Shown: positions 49,777 through 57,914, numbered from the stretch's first letter. The stretch is DNA of 64,000 bases from Modestobacter sp. Leaf380 (GCF_001424485.1 NZ_LMQC01000001.1:563755-627754); one strand, 5' to 3'. The notes: generated from the sequence alone by a model not told the origin. Program-made: numbers and translations.

Positions 49777-49839
49777 CGTCGAGTGCGGAGCCATGCCGGT
49801 CACCGGCAGCGGATGACCGGCATGACTGCGCACTCGACG
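49777..49839. repeat. Large inverted repeat between menF and a phosphotransferase gene
   Basis: Arms 49777-49802 and 49814-49839 are complementary at 24 of 26 positions, with an 11-base loop. It fills the gap between convergent genes and can act as terminator; its length and near-perfect arms also fit a dispersed palindromic repeat. Confidence 0.8.
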
Positions 49840-49842
49840 GGC

Positions 49843-50688
49843 TCACGCGAGGACGGCGGCGAGGGTGGTGCGGGCGGCCGCACCGTTGTCGGGATCTGCC
49901 AGGGTGATCACGGCCTTCCAGAGCGCCCAGCCGCGGCCGCGGGCCCAGGTGTCGTCGTCCACGGCCAGTCGCTCCCGGTAGACAGCGCGGGCCTCCCCCT
50001 CGAACACCGTCCACGCCGGGACGACGTCGCACGCGGGGTCGCCGACGCCGGCGCAGCCCCAGTCCAGCAGGGCCGTGAACCGGCCGTCGCGGACCAGGAC
50101 GTTGTCCGCCGCGACGTCGCCGTGGAACCAGACGGGTGGGCCCTCCCAGCGGGTCGCCACCGCTGCGTCGAGCACCCGGTCGGCACGCTCGCGGTCCGCC
50201 GCGGGCAGCGCACCCACCGCCGTCCGGGCCTCCGCCTCGTAGTGCCGGAGGGACGCACCACGGTGGGCGCTGTGCTGCCCGGGCGGTGGCCCGTCGGCGG
50301 CGGGGACGGCGCGCAGCGCGACCAGGGCGTCCGCCAGGTCGCCGGCCAGTGTCAGCGGGTCGCCGTCCGCCCGGGACGCGACCTCACCGGGCAGCCAGCG
50401 GCGCACCGACCAGGGCAACGGGAAGACCTCGTCCGGCTCGACCACGGCCACGACCTCGGGCACCGGGTGTGCCAGGTGCGCGGCCAGGTGCGGCAGCCAC
50501 CGCACCTCCTTCACCAGCTGCGGCACGTACCCGCCGGCGGTGGGCAGCCGGACGGCGAGGGCGTCGCCCAGCCGGTACGTGCGGTGGTCGTGGCCCTGCG
50601 GGTCGACGGCCCGCAGCGGCAGCCCGGCCCACGCCGGTAAGGCCCGCGCCACCACCCGGGCGGCGAGGTCGAGGTCGGGGTGTGTCAC
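49843..50688 (-). CDS. Aminoglycoside phosphotransferase (APH) family protein
   Basis: Kinase-like protein of 281 residues. The catalytic loop reads WFHGDVAADNVLVRDG and the metal-binding segment LLDWGCAGVGDPACD, the HGD...N and D motifs of APH kinases; the upstream KEVRWLPHLAAHLAHPVPEV fits the N-lobe. The family phosphorylates small molecules (antibiotics, sugars, amines); the substrate here is unknown and resistance should not be assumed. GTG 50688 is the start. It lies downstream of the menD-DUF2975-HTH genes on the same strand. Confidence 0.88.
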   Translation of the reverse strand: MTHPDLDLAARVVARALPAWAGLPLRAVDPQGHDHRTYRLGDALAVRLPTAGGYVPQLVKEVRWLPHLAAHLAHPVPEVVAVVEPDEVFPLPWSVRRWLPGEVASRADGDPLTLAGDLADALVALRAVPAADGPPPGQHSAHRGASLRHYEAEARTAVGALPAADRERADRVLDAAVATRWEGPPVWFHGDVAADNVLVRDGRFTALLDWGCAGVGDPACDVVPAWTVFEGEARAVYRERLAVDDDTWARGRGWALWKAVITLADPDNGAAARTTLAAVLA

Positions 50689-50723
50689 GGGACGATCCTG
50701 GCCGCCCCGTCCAGCGGGTTCCC

Positions 50724-50780
50724 CGGGGTCAGGGCGTCCCGGGGTCAGGGCGTCTCGGGGTCAGGGCGTCTCGGGGTCGG
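50724..50780. repeat. 16-bp tandem repeat spanning the stop codon of the HTH gene
   Basis: CGGGGTCAGGGCGTCT-type units occur at 50724, 50740 and 50756, with a partial fourth from 50772. Each full unit contains a TGA on the minus strand; the HTH gene stops in the third unit (50763-50761). Confidence 0.85.
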
Positions 50781-50979
50781 GCTCCCACTCCAGGAGGTCG
50801 CCGGGCTGGCAGTCCAGCACCCGGCACATGGCCTCCAGGGTGCTGAACCGGACGGCCTTGGCGCGCCCGTTCTTGAGCACCGCGACGTTGGCCGGGGTGA
50901 GGCCGACGCGTTCGGCGAACTCCCCGACGCTCATCTTGCGGCGGGCCAGCTCGACGTCGATCCGCACGACGATGGGCAT
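50761..50979 (-). CDS. Small Cro/CI-type helix-turn-helix regulator
   Basis: A 72-residue DNA-binding protein. The HTH runs through MSVGEFAERVGLTPANVAVLKNG (split) and is followed by STLEAMCRVLDCQPGDLLEWEP, as in the YozG/XRE group often encoded beside DUF2975 membrane proteins. ATG 50979 overlaps the stop of the DUF2975 gene (ATGA). Its C-terminus PDPETP is encoded by the tandem repeat array. Function probably is to control its own operon. Confidence 0.9.
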   Translation of the reverse strand: MPIVVRIDVELARRKMSVGEFAERVGLTPANVAVLKNGRAKAVRFSTLEAMCRVLDCQPGDLLEWEPDPETP

Positions 50980-51503
50980 CAGATGACCTCGTCGAGGTCG
51001 CTGCGCAGCACGGTGGCCTGCTTGAGCAGCGACCGCATGACGACGACGACCAGCCCGAGGACGGCGACGCCGGTGGCCACGAGCAGCACCAGCAGCAGGA
51101 AACCGGGGTCGTCGGCGGTGGCGCCGACGAGCACGAGCAGGCACAGCAGCAGCAGCTCGGCCCCGGCGACCGCGTAGACGATGGTGTCGACCCAGCGGAT
51201 GGAGGCCGTGGTGAAGATCTGGTCGCGCTGCACCAGGGTCAGCAGCCGCCACGTGCAGACCAGCACGACCTGCACGCAGAGGACGCCCAACACCGCCCCG
51301 ACGGTGAGCGGCCAGCGCAGCCAGGCCGACCCGGGGTCCTGCTCGGCCATGTGCCTGAACTGGCCGGGCAGCGACATCACCTGCAGCAGCAGGAGCACCG
51401 CGAAGAGCACCACCAGGCCGGCCCGGAGGAGCGGCACCACACGTCGGGTCGTCAACACCCATCGATCGTCGATGGGAAACGATCGGGTGTCAACCACCGT
51501 CAC
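50979..51503 (-). CDS. DUF2975 membrane protein
   Basis: A 174-residue protein with about four membrane helices (roughly 28-45, 66-85, 108-128 and 134-157) and a cytosolic end with LLKQATVLRSDLDEVI. DUF2975 proteins are regularly paired with the small HTH regulator found next to it, possibly as sensor and regulator. GTG 51503 overlaps the menD stop; a second GTG two codons downstream is an alternative. Confidence 0.85.
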   Translation of the reverse strand: MTVVDTRSFPIDDRWVLTTRRVVPLLRAGLVVLFAVLLLLQVMSLPGQFRHMAEQDPGSAWLRWPLTVGAVLGVLCVQVVLVCTWRLLTLVQRDQIFTTASIRWVDTIVYAVAGAELLLLCLLVLVGATADDPGFLLLVLLVATGVAVLGLVVVVMRSLLKQATVLRSDLDEVI

Positions 51504-53263
51504 CCGAGCGCGTCGGCAGCCAGCCGCCCCAGCCGCACGGCGAGCTCGGCCTCGGCCCGCTGGTCGGTCCGCACCACGACCACCCGGGGTCCCCCGGCCC
51601 GCAGCGCCGCCACCAGCTGGCCCGGCTCACCGACCGCGGTCGCCGCCCAGCCCAGCGACCGGGCCACCGCCACCAGGTCCCGGCCGTGCGGGGTGCCGAA
51701 CACCCGGCGGTAGGACGCCGCGTGCTCCGAGCGGCCCGGCTCCAGCTGGGCGAAGATCCCGCCGCCGTCGTTGTCCGGGACGACGACGGTCAGGTCGGGC
51801 ACCGGCTCGCCGTCCCCGGTGAGCAGGCCGGTGAGGTCGTGCAGGAACGTCAGGTCGCCCATCAGCGCGAACGCCGGACCCCCGCCGGCGCCCTGGTGGG
51901 CCAGGGCGGCGCCGATCGCGGTGGAGATCGTGCCGTCGATGCCGGCGACCCCGCGGTTGGCCAGCACGGTGAGCCCGGCCCGCGGCACGGCCAACCGGTC
52001 GACGTCCCGGATCGGGTTCGAGGACCCGACCACCAGCAGCGCCCCGGCCGGCAGCGCGGCGACCAGGTCGCGGGCCAGCCGGGCGGCGGTGAGCCGGGGG
52101 GCGGCGTCCAGCTCGGCGTCCAGGGCCGCACCCACGCGCTGCGACGCCGTCGCCCACGCCTGCACCCAGCCCTCGGCGGGCCGGTGCCCGGAGGAGTCCA
52201 GGCCACCCAGGGCCGCGCCCGGGTCGGGCAGCACGCCGCTGACCGAGGCCGACCCGCGGCCGGCGTCGGCCCAGTGCGGGTGCGGCGTGAAGGTCTCCAC
52301 GACGACGTCGGGGTCGGCCAGCAGCGCGCTCACCGGCCGGGTCAGCGTGGGCCGGCCGACGACCAGCACCCGGTCGGGCCTGTGCTCCGCGGCCCAGGCG
52401 CCCGACCCCAGCAGCAGAGCACCCGCCCGGACGGCGCCCGCGGCACCCCAGGCGCCGCTGCTGGGCTCGGCGACCACCGGCCAGCCGCGCTGGTCGGCGA
52501 CGACGGAGGTGCTGCGGCCGACGGCCGACGGGGCGTCCCCGGCGACGACGAGGGTGCGTCGCTGGCGGGGCCGGGTGGTGGTGGCGCTCGGCGGCAGCGG
52601 CGTGGTGGTCATCGGACCGGTGCCCGGGGCGGCCGTGGTCCAGGCCGCGCCGTCGGGACGGCCGGCCCACGGGCCCTCGGGCACGGCCGGGCGCGGGTCG
52701 GCGCCCTCGGGCATCAGCGGCTCGCGCAGCGCCAGGTTCAGGTGCACCGGGCCGGGGTCGCCGGACAGCGACCCCCGGGCCACCAGCAGCGCGCGGGCCA
52801 CCAGCGAACGCCAGTACCGGTTCTGCTGGGCCTCCCGGCCCACCTCCGGCGTCCCGAGGTCGGCGGCCAGCCGGACGGCGCCGCCGTACAGCCCGACCTG
52901 GTCGATCGTCTGGTTCGCCCCGGTGCCGCGCAGCTCCGGCGGGCGGTCCGCGGTCAGCGCCAGCAGCGGCACCCCGCTGTGCGAGGCCTCCAGCACGGCG
53001 GCGTGCAGGTGCGCGGTCGCCGTCCCCGAGGTGGTGAGGACCGGCACCGGCCGGCCCGAGGCCTTGGCCAGCCCGAGGGCCAGGAACGCCCCGGTGCGCT
53101 CGTCGATGCGCACGTGCAGCCGCAACCGGCCGGACAGCTCGGCCTGGTGCAGCGCGAGGGCCACCGGCGCCGAACGCGACCCCGGGCAGACGACGGCGTC
53201 GGTCACCCCACCGCGGACCAGCTCGTCGACCAGGACCCGGGCGAAGGCGGTGGAGGGGTTCAC
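51500..53263 (-). CDS. menD: 2-succinyl-5-enolpyruvyl-6-hydroxy-3-cyclohexene-1-carboxylate synthase
   Basis: ThDP enzyme joining isochorismate and 2-oxoglutarate in menaquinone synthesis; 587 residues. Start VNPSTAFARVLVDELVRGGV; VVCPGSRSAPVALALH and DERTGAFLALGLAKASGRPV are MenD signatures, and the ThDP motif runs from MGDLTFLHD to PDNDGGGIFAQLE. GTG 53263 overlaps the menC stop; the 1343-residue open frame reaching further upstream is spurious. Its 2-oxoglutarate need is of note beside the korAB enzyme in the window. Confidence 0.96.
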   Translation of the reverse strand: MNPSTAFARVLVDELVRGGVTDAVVCPGSRSAPVALALHQAELSGRLRLHVRIDERTGAFLALGLAKASGRPVPVLTTSGTATAHLHAAVLEASHSGVPLLALTADRPPELRGTGANQTIDQVGLYGGAVRLAADLGTPEVGREAQQNRYWRSLVARALLVARGSLSGDPGPVHLNLALREPLMPEGADPRPAVPEGPWAGRPDGAAWTTAAPGTGPMTTTPLPPSATTTRPRQRRTLVVAGDAPSAVGRSTSVVADQRGWPVVAEPSSGAWGAAGAVRAGALLLGSGAWAAEHRPDRVLVVGRPTLTRPVSALLADPDVVVETFTPHPHWADAGRGSASVSGVLPDPGAALGGLDSSGHRPAEGWVQAWATASQRVGAALDAELDAAPRLTAARLARDLVAALPAGALLVVGSSNPIRDVDRLAVPRAGLTVLANRGVAGIDGTISTAIGAALAHQGAGGGPAFALMGDLTFLHDLTGLLTGDGEPVPDLTVVVPDNDGGGIFAQLEPGRSEHAASYRRVFGTPHGRDLVAVARSLGWAATAVGEPGQLVAALRAGGPRVVVVRTDQRAEAELAVRLGRLAADALG

Positions 53264-54198
53264 GCGGCGACCCGCTCGAGCCGCTCGCGCCAGCGGCGGT
53301 CGGTGTCCGCGTCGGCGGCGACGTCGTCGACCCGGTCGGGGACGACGGCGCCCACCGGCAGCGCACCGTCCACCGCGAGCAGCGGCGTGGAGCTCACGTC
53401 GGCGGTGAACAACGCCAGCGAGCCCAGCCCGCACGCGAAGGGCAGCTCCGGCAGCGCCGCGGCCAGCGCGACCCCGGCGGCCAGGCCGACCGAGGACTCC
53501 AGGGCCGAGGACACCACGCACGGCAGCCCGTGCGCCTGGGCGACCGCCAGCGCCGCGCGGACGCCGCCCAGGGGCTGCACCTTGAGCACGACCACGTCGC
53601 AGGCCTCCCGCAGGTCCACGCCCAGCGGATCGGCCGCGCGGCGGACCACCTCGTCGGCGGCGACCCGGACGTCGATCCGGCGGCGCAGCGCGACCAGCTC
53701 CTCGACGGTGGCCACCGGCTGCTCGACGTACTCCAGGCCGAACCGGTCCAGCACGGCGATCCGGGCGACGGCGGTGTCGACGTCCCAGGCGGCGTTGGCG
53801 TCCACCCGGAGGCCACCGGAGGGGCCCAGGGCGTCCCGGACGGCCTCGACCCGGGCCTCGTCGTCGGCGGCGATCTGGCCGGGCTCGGCGACCTTGACCT
53901 TCGCCGTCCCGCAGCCCGAGGCGGTCACGATCGCGTGCGCCTGCTCGGGGCCGACCGCCGGCACGATGCAGTTGACCGGGACCGAGGACCGCACCGGGTC
54001 CGGCCAGCCCACGGTCGCGGCCTCCACGGCACTGGCCCACCAGCGGCGGCTCTCGACGTCGTCGTAGTCCCAGAACGGGGAGAACTCGCCCCAGCCGGCC
54101 GGCCCGCGCACCAGGACGCCGTCCCGGACGTCGATGCGGCGGAACCGGGTGCGCAGCGGGGTGCTGTAGACCCGCACGTCGGACAGGCCCTCGATCAC
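53260..54198 (-). CDS. menC: o-Succinylbenzoate synthase
   Basis: Enolase-superfamily dehydratase, 312 residues. It shows GWGEFSPFWDYD, TAKVKVAEPGQ (catalytic KxK), RVDANAAWDVDTA, LEYVEQPVATVEELVALRR (split), AADEVVRR and VVLKVQPLGGVRAAL. GTG 54198 is preceded by a TACCCT box 6 bases upstream, pointing to a leaderless message. Overlaps menD (GTGA), so the two are coupled. Confidence 0.95.
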   Translation of the reverse strand: MIEGLSDVRVYSTPLRTRFRRIDVRDGVLVRGPAGWGEFSPFWDYDDVESRRWWASAVEAATVGWPDPVRSSVPVNCIVPAVGPEQAHAIVTASGCGTAKVKVAEPGQIAADDEARVEAVRDALGPSGGLRVDANAAWDVDTAVARIAVLDRFGLEYVEQPVATVEELVALRRRIDVRVAADEVVRRAADPLGVDLREACDVVVLKVQPLGGVRAALAVAQAHGLPCVVSSALESSVGLAAGVALAAALPELPFACGLGSLALFTADVSSTPLLAVDGALPVGAVVPDRVDDVAADADTDRRWRERLERVAA

Positions 54199-54204
54199 CG
54201 GCCC

Positions 54205-54230
54205 AGGGTATGCGGGCACCGCCGTACCCT
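54205..54230. promoter_or_regulatory. Back-to-back leaderless promoters of menC and menE
   Basis: TACCCT occurs on the minus strand (54210-54205) 6 bases before the menC GTG and on the plus strand (54225-54230) 8 bases before the menE GTG. The two boxes form an inverted repeat 14 bases apart. Confidence 0.55.
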
Positions 54231-54238
54231 GGTCCCTC

Positions 54239-55396
54239 GTGGCCCGGCAGCTCTCCCTGGTGCCCGCGCCGCCCCTGGGCCCCGCGGTGCTCGACGACGT
54301 CTGGCCGGCCCTGCGCGCGGCCCTGGACGGCGCCGCCCCGCTGGCCGTGCTCCCCGCCGGCGACGGCCCGGCCGCGGCCGCCCGTGCCGCGCTGCGCGCC
54401 GACGAGCCGCTCGAGGACGGCGCCGACCTCGTCGTCGTCACCTCCGGGTCCACCGGGACGCCGCGCGGGGTGCTGCTGTCCGCCGACGCCGTCCGGGCCA
54501 GCGCGACCGCCACCCTGGACCGCCTCGGCGGACCCGGCGACTGGCTGCTCGCCCTGCCGGTCAGCGCCGTCGCCGGGCTGCAGGTGCTGGCCCGCTCCGC
54601 GCTCGCCGGCCGCACCCCCACCGTGCTGGCCGCCGGCGGCTCGCTGACCGACGCGGTCGCCACGATGCCCGCCGGACGCCGCTACACGGCCCTGGTGCCC
54701 ACCCAGCTCCGCCGCGCCCTCGCCGCCGAGCCCGACGCACTGCGCGCCTTCGACGCGGTGCTGGTCGGCGGCGCCGCCACCGACCCCGACCTGCTCGCTG
54801 CCGCCCGCGCCGCCGGGGTCGCGGTGGTGACGACGTACGGCATGAGCGAGACCGCCGGCGGCTGCGTCTACGACGGCGTCCCGCTGGACGGCGTCGCCGT
54901 GCGGGTCACCGACCACGGCATCGAGTTGTCGGGCCCGCAGCTGGCGCTGGGCTACCGACTCGACCCGGCCGGCACCGCCGGCACCTTCACCCGCGACGCC
55001 GACGGCGCGCGCTGGTTCCGCACCCGGGACGCCGGCGCCCGGGAGCCGGACGGCGAGCGACGACTGCGGGTCCTGGGCCGGCTCGACGACGTCGTCGTCT
55101 CCGGCGGCGTCAACGTCTCCCCGCAGGCCGTCGAGGCCGCGCTGCGCGCGCACCCTGCCGTCGCCGACGCCGTCGTCACCGGTCTGCCCGACCCCGAGTG
55201 GGGGCAGCGGGTGGTGGCTGCCGTCGTCCCGGCGCCCGGGGAGACCCCCTTGCTGACCGCCCTGCGCCCGTGGGTGACCGAGCGGCTGGGTGCGGCGTCC
55301 GCCCCGCGCGAGCTGCACCTGGTCGCCGCCGTCCCCCTGCTGCACTCCGGCAAGCCCGACCGCCGGGCCGTCGCCCGGCTCATCGAAGGAGCCTGA
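54239..55396 (+). CDS. menE: o-Succinylbenzoate-CoA ligase (AMP-binding)
   Basis: Acyl-CoA synthetase activating o-succinylbenzoate; 385 residues, on the short side as in other actinobacterial MenE. The P-loop reads VVVTSGSTGTPRGVLLS, then TTYGMSETAGGCVYDG, LRVLGRLDDVVVSGGVNVSP (split) and the C-terminal HSGKPDRRAVARL with the adenylation Lys. GTG 54239 has no ribosome binding site but a TACCCT box upstream (leaderless). It is followed by menA after 2 bases. Confidence 0.94.
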   Translation: MARQLSLVPAPPLGPAVLDDVWPALRAALDGAAPLAVLPAGDGPAAAARAALRADEPLEDGADLVVVTSGSTGTPRGVLLSADAVRASATATLDRLGGPGDWLLALPVSAVAGLQVLARSALAGRTPTVLAAGGSLTDAVATMPAGRRYTALVPTQLRRALAAEPDALRAFDAVLVGGAATDPDLLAAARAAGVAVVTTYGMSETAGGCVYDGVPLDGVAVRVTDHGIELSGPQLALGYRLDPAGTAGTFTRDADGARWFRTRDAGAREPDGERRLRVLGRLDDVVVSGGVNVSPQAVEAALRAHPAVADAVVTGLPDPEWGQRVVAAVVPAPGETPLLTALRPWVTERLGAASAPRELHLVAAVPLLHSGKPDRRAVARLIEGA

Positions 55397-55398
55397 CC

Positions 55399-56268
55399 AT
55401 GGCCACCCCCGCGCAGTGGGTCGCCGGCGCGCGACCCAGGACGCTGCCCGCCGCCCTCGCCCCGGTCCTCGTGGGGTCCGGCGTCGCGCAGGCCCTGGAC
55501 GGCTTCCGGCTGGTGCCCGCCCTGCTGGCACTGGTCGTCGCGCTGGCCCTGCAGGTCGGGGTCAACTACGCCAACGACCACTCCGACGGCAAGCGCGGCA
55601 CCGACGCCGACCGGGTCGGCCCGATGCGGCTGGTCGGCTCCGGGGCGGCCAGCGCGTCCGCCGTCCTGGTGGCCGCACTGCTGGCCTTCGCCGTCGCCGG
55701 CGTCGCCGGGATCGCCTTGGCCGCGCTGTCGAGCTGGTGGTTGGTCGCCGTCGGCGCGGTGAGCATCGTGGCTGCCTGGACCTACACCGGCGGCCCGATC
55801 CCCTACGGCTACCGGGCGCTGGGCGAGGTCTTCGTGTTCGTCTTCTTCGGCCTGGTCGCAGTCGTCGGGACGACGTTCGCCCAGACCCGGACCGTCGAGG
55901 GCCTGGCGTTCGCCGCCGCCGTCCCGGTCGGGCTGCTCATCACCGCGATCCTGGTGGTGAACAACCTGCGCGACGTGCACGGCGACGCCGCCGTCGGCAA
56001 GCGGACGCTGGCCGTGCTGCTGGGTGAGCAGGCCACCCGGTACGCCTTCACCGGGCTGATCGTGGGCGCCTTCGTGGTGGTGGCGCTCATCGGGCTCAGC
56101 CACCCGTGGGCCCTGCTGGGGCTGCTGGCGGTGCCCCTGGCGGTCCCGCCGGTGCGCACGGTGCTGCGCGGCGGCGTGGGCCCGGCGCTGATCACCGCAC
56201 TGTCGGGCACCGGGCGGCTGACGCTGGTCGCCGGGGTCGTCCTCGCCGTGGGGCTCGCCCTCAGCTGA
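55399..56268 (+). CDS. menA: 1,4-dihydroxy-2-naphthoate polyprenyltransferase
   Basis: Membrane UbiA-family prenyltransferase that attaches the polyprenyl tail to the ring; 289 residues with eight or nine helices. The first Asp motif is VNYANDHSDGKRGTD and the second NNLRDVHGDAAVGKRTLAV; ARPRTLPAALAPVLVG opens the protein. ATG 55399 has GAAGGAGCC upstream, and lies 2 bases after the menE stop. The in-frame open stretch far upstream is not coding. Confidence 0.96.
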   Translation: MATPAQWVAGARPRTLPAALAPVLVGSGVAQALDGFRLVPALLALVVALALQVGVNYANDHSDGKRGTDADRVGPMRLVGSGAASASAVLVAALLAFAVAGVAGIALAALSSWWLVAVGAVSIVAAWTYTGGPIPYGYRALGEVFVFVFFGLVAVVGTTFAQTRTVEGLAFAAAVPVGLLITAILVVNNLRDVHGDAAVGKRTLAVLLGEQATRYAFTGLIVGAFVVVALIGLSHPWALLGLLAVPLAVPPVRTVLRGGVGPALITALSGTGRLTLVAGVVLAVGLALS

Positions 56269-56288
56269 TCCGTGCGTGTCCGGTCGGC

Positions 56289-56612
56289 TCAGCCGATCGG
56301 GTCGTCGGTGCCCTTCAGCCGGGCCCGCAGGTCTTCCTTGCCGGCCTTGCGCGTGGAGGACCGGGCTGCCATGGCCTCGGTGAGCCGCTCGCGGATCGGC
56401 TTGAGCAGCACGAAGGACAGCGGCATGGACAGCAGCAGGCCGAACAGCAGCCCGGGGAAGCTGCCCAGGCCCAGCACCCACAACAGCGCCACGAGCGCGG
56501 CGGCCAGCGCCAGCCGGCCCAGCGTGTAGAGCGCCAGCAGCGGCCAGACCGACGGCGGCTGGGCCGGGCCCCCGGTCGGGCTCACGGGACGGTTCTCACT
56601 CGGTGCGGCCAT
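56289..56612 (-). CDS. DUF4229 membrane protein
   Basis: A 107-residue protein with two hydrophobic helices (about 22-48 and 51-70) and a basic cytosolic tail (RSSTRKAGKEDLRARLKG). DUF4229 proteins are restricted to actinobacteria and often lie near menA; function unknown. The ATG overlaps the end of the upstream Lrp/AsnC regulator gene by 17 bases, and the gene is convergent with menA. Confidence 0.82.
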   Translation of the reverse strand: MAAPSENRPVSPTGGPAQPPSVWPLLALYTLGRLALAAALVALLWVLGLGSFPGLLFGLLLSMPLSFVLLKPIRERLTEAMAARSSTRKAGKEDLRARLKGTDDPIG

Positions 56613-57120
56613 GACGGCCCTCCCACTTGGTCGACAGCACGACGGTCGTCCGGGTGCGTGCGACGCCCCGGATCCGGTTCAACGCGCTGATGGTGTCCTC
56701 CAGTGCCGGGATGTCGGTCACCCGGACCTTGAGCACGTAGCCCTCGGAGCCCGCGGTGCGCCAGCAGTCCTCGACCGAGGGCAGCGCGGACATCGCCTCC
56801 TCCAGGCCGACGTCGTCGACCTGGTCGCTCTCGATGACCCCGACCAGCGCCGTCACGCCCAGCCCCACCTTGGGCGGGTCCACCAGGGCCGTGTAGCCGG
56901 TGATCACCCCGCTGCCCTCGAGCTTGCCGACCCGCTCGTGCACGGCGGGTGCGGACAGGCCGACCTGCCGGGCGAGCTCGGCGTAGCTGGCCCGCCCGTT
57001 GGCCCGCAGCAGGTCGATCAGCTGCTCGTCGACGGCGTCGATGGGGGGCCTCCAGGGGCGTGGATCGGTCGGCGTGTGCGGGTCGGCGCGCGGGCGACCG
57101 GGGACGGGGTGCGTGATCAC
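56596..57120 (-). CDS. Lrp/AsnC family transcriptional regulator
   Basis: A 174-residue regulator. The HTH (DAVDEQLIDLLRANGRASYA, ELARQVGLSAPAVHERVGKL) occupies about residues 29-75, followed by the RAM ligand-binding domain with ALVGVIESDQ and GSEGYVLKVRVTD. The first 25 residues from GTG 57120 are polar and may be non-native; other starts are not obvious. These proteins respond to amino acids and bind as octamers. It lies upstream of, and overlaps, the DUF4229 gene. Confidence 0.92.
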   Translation of the reverse strand: MITHPVPGRPRADPHTPTDPRPWRPPIDAVDEQLIDLLRANGRASYAELARQVGLSAPAVHERVGKLEGSGVITGYTALVDPPKVGLGVTALVGVIESDQVDDVGLEEAMSALPSVEDCWRTAGSEGYVLKVRVTDIPALEDTISALNRIRGVARTRTTVVLSTKWEGRHGRTE

Positions 57121-57205
57121 CCGACCCGAGTATCGCCGCGGTCGTACATTGGGTGCAGAGCGGGTCGGTGCACGCAGGACGCAGGTCGGGGAAGAGGGTG
57201 GCCCA

Positions 57206-57442
57206 GTGGTCTTTCTGGTGATGCTGGTGATCGCGATCGGCGTGGTGGTGCTGGTGATGCGCGCTGCCGCCGTGCAGGGCGGGGGTCCCGGCGGCTCCGA
57301 CGGGCGCGGCGGCACCCGGGCACCGCGGCCGCCGCGTGGGCCCAAGCCGCCGCAGCGCTTCCTGGCCCCGGACGACGACCCGGACTTCCTGCGCGAGCTG
57401 GACCGTCGCACCAAGCGCGACGACGGCACGCCCAGCGCCTGA
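57206..57442 (+). CDS. Small single-helix membrane protein, not recognised
   Basis: A 78-residue protein starting VVFLVMLVIAIGVVVLVM at GTG 57206, with GAGG 9-12 bases upstream. One N-terminal helix (1-18), then a Gly/Arg/Pro-rich stretch (GGPGGSDGRGGTRAPRPPRG) and a charged end FLAPDDDPDFLRELDRRTKRDD. The last motif resembles those of small actinobacterial membrane proteins of unknown role. Divergent from the Lrp gene; a strong terminator follows. Confidence 0.7.
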   Translation: MVFLVMLVIAIGVVVLVMRAAAVQGGGPGGSDGRGGTRAPRPPRGPKPPQRFLAPDDDPDFLRELDRRTKRDDGTPSA

Positions 57443-57457
57443 CCCACGGCCGGCACC

Positions 57458-57493
57458 ACGGAGGCCCCACCCGCACGCGGGTGGGGCCTCCGT
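57458..57493. terminator. Bidirectional terminator hairpin
   Basis: Perfect 16-bp stem (ACGGAGGCCCCACCCG and complement) with a CACG loop between convergent small genes. Confidence 0.85.
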
Positions 57494-57509
57494 CGTCTGC
57501 AGGGGGGCG

Positions 57510-57914
57510 TCAGGCGGCGCTGGTGCCCGACCGCGCCGAGGTGTGACCGCCGCCGAAGAACCGGCGCCAGCCCGCCCGCCGGGGCGTCTCGGACTCCGCT
57601 GCGGTGGACTGCCCGGCGACGTCCGCGGCCTCGAGGGCGGCGATCACCGAACCGTCGTCGGCGGCGTCCCGGGCGGGGTCGGTGGCCGGCTCGGGCTCAG
57701 CGGGCCAGCCCAGGCCCTCGCCACGACCCGGGGCCTCGGGCCAGCCGACCGCCGAGGCGACCGGGCCGGTCGGGGGCAGTGCGGCCACGACGTTGGGCGC
57801 GCCGGGCCGGTGCGTGCCGGTCCCGGGCGCGGCCCGACGCTGGAGGGCCTGGGCCACCAGGGGGTGCACGACGGCCTCGTCGAGGGCGGTGTGCTTACCC
57901 ACGGTGGGGTCCAC
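57510..57914 (-). CDS. Hypothetical protein, not recognised
   Basis: A 134-residue ORF from GTG 57914 (MDPTVGKHTALDEAVVHPLV). No membrane helix or signal peptide; the middle is Ala/Pro/Gly/Glu-rich and probably disordered, and the end is basic (RRAGWRRFFGGGHTSARS). The frame ends 17 bases before a strong terminator, which supports it being a real gene. It is alone between that terminator and ccsB. Confidence 0.5.
   Translation of the reverse strand: MDPTVGKHTALDEAVVHPLVAQALQRRAAPGTGTHRPGAPNVVAALPPTGPVASAVGWPEAPGRGEGLGWPAEPEPATDPARDAADDGSVIAALEAADVAGQSTAAESETPRRAGWRRFFGGGHTSARSGTSAA

Noticed and set aside
49843-50688. APH family protein as an antibiotic resistance gene
   Set aside because: The family is broad, the context is chromosomal core without mobile elements, and nothing in the sequence identifies an antibiotic substrate.
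51500-55531. A 1343-residue minus-strand open frame
   Set aside because: Only the last 587 codons are MenD; the rest lies antisense to menE or in the wrong frame of menC.
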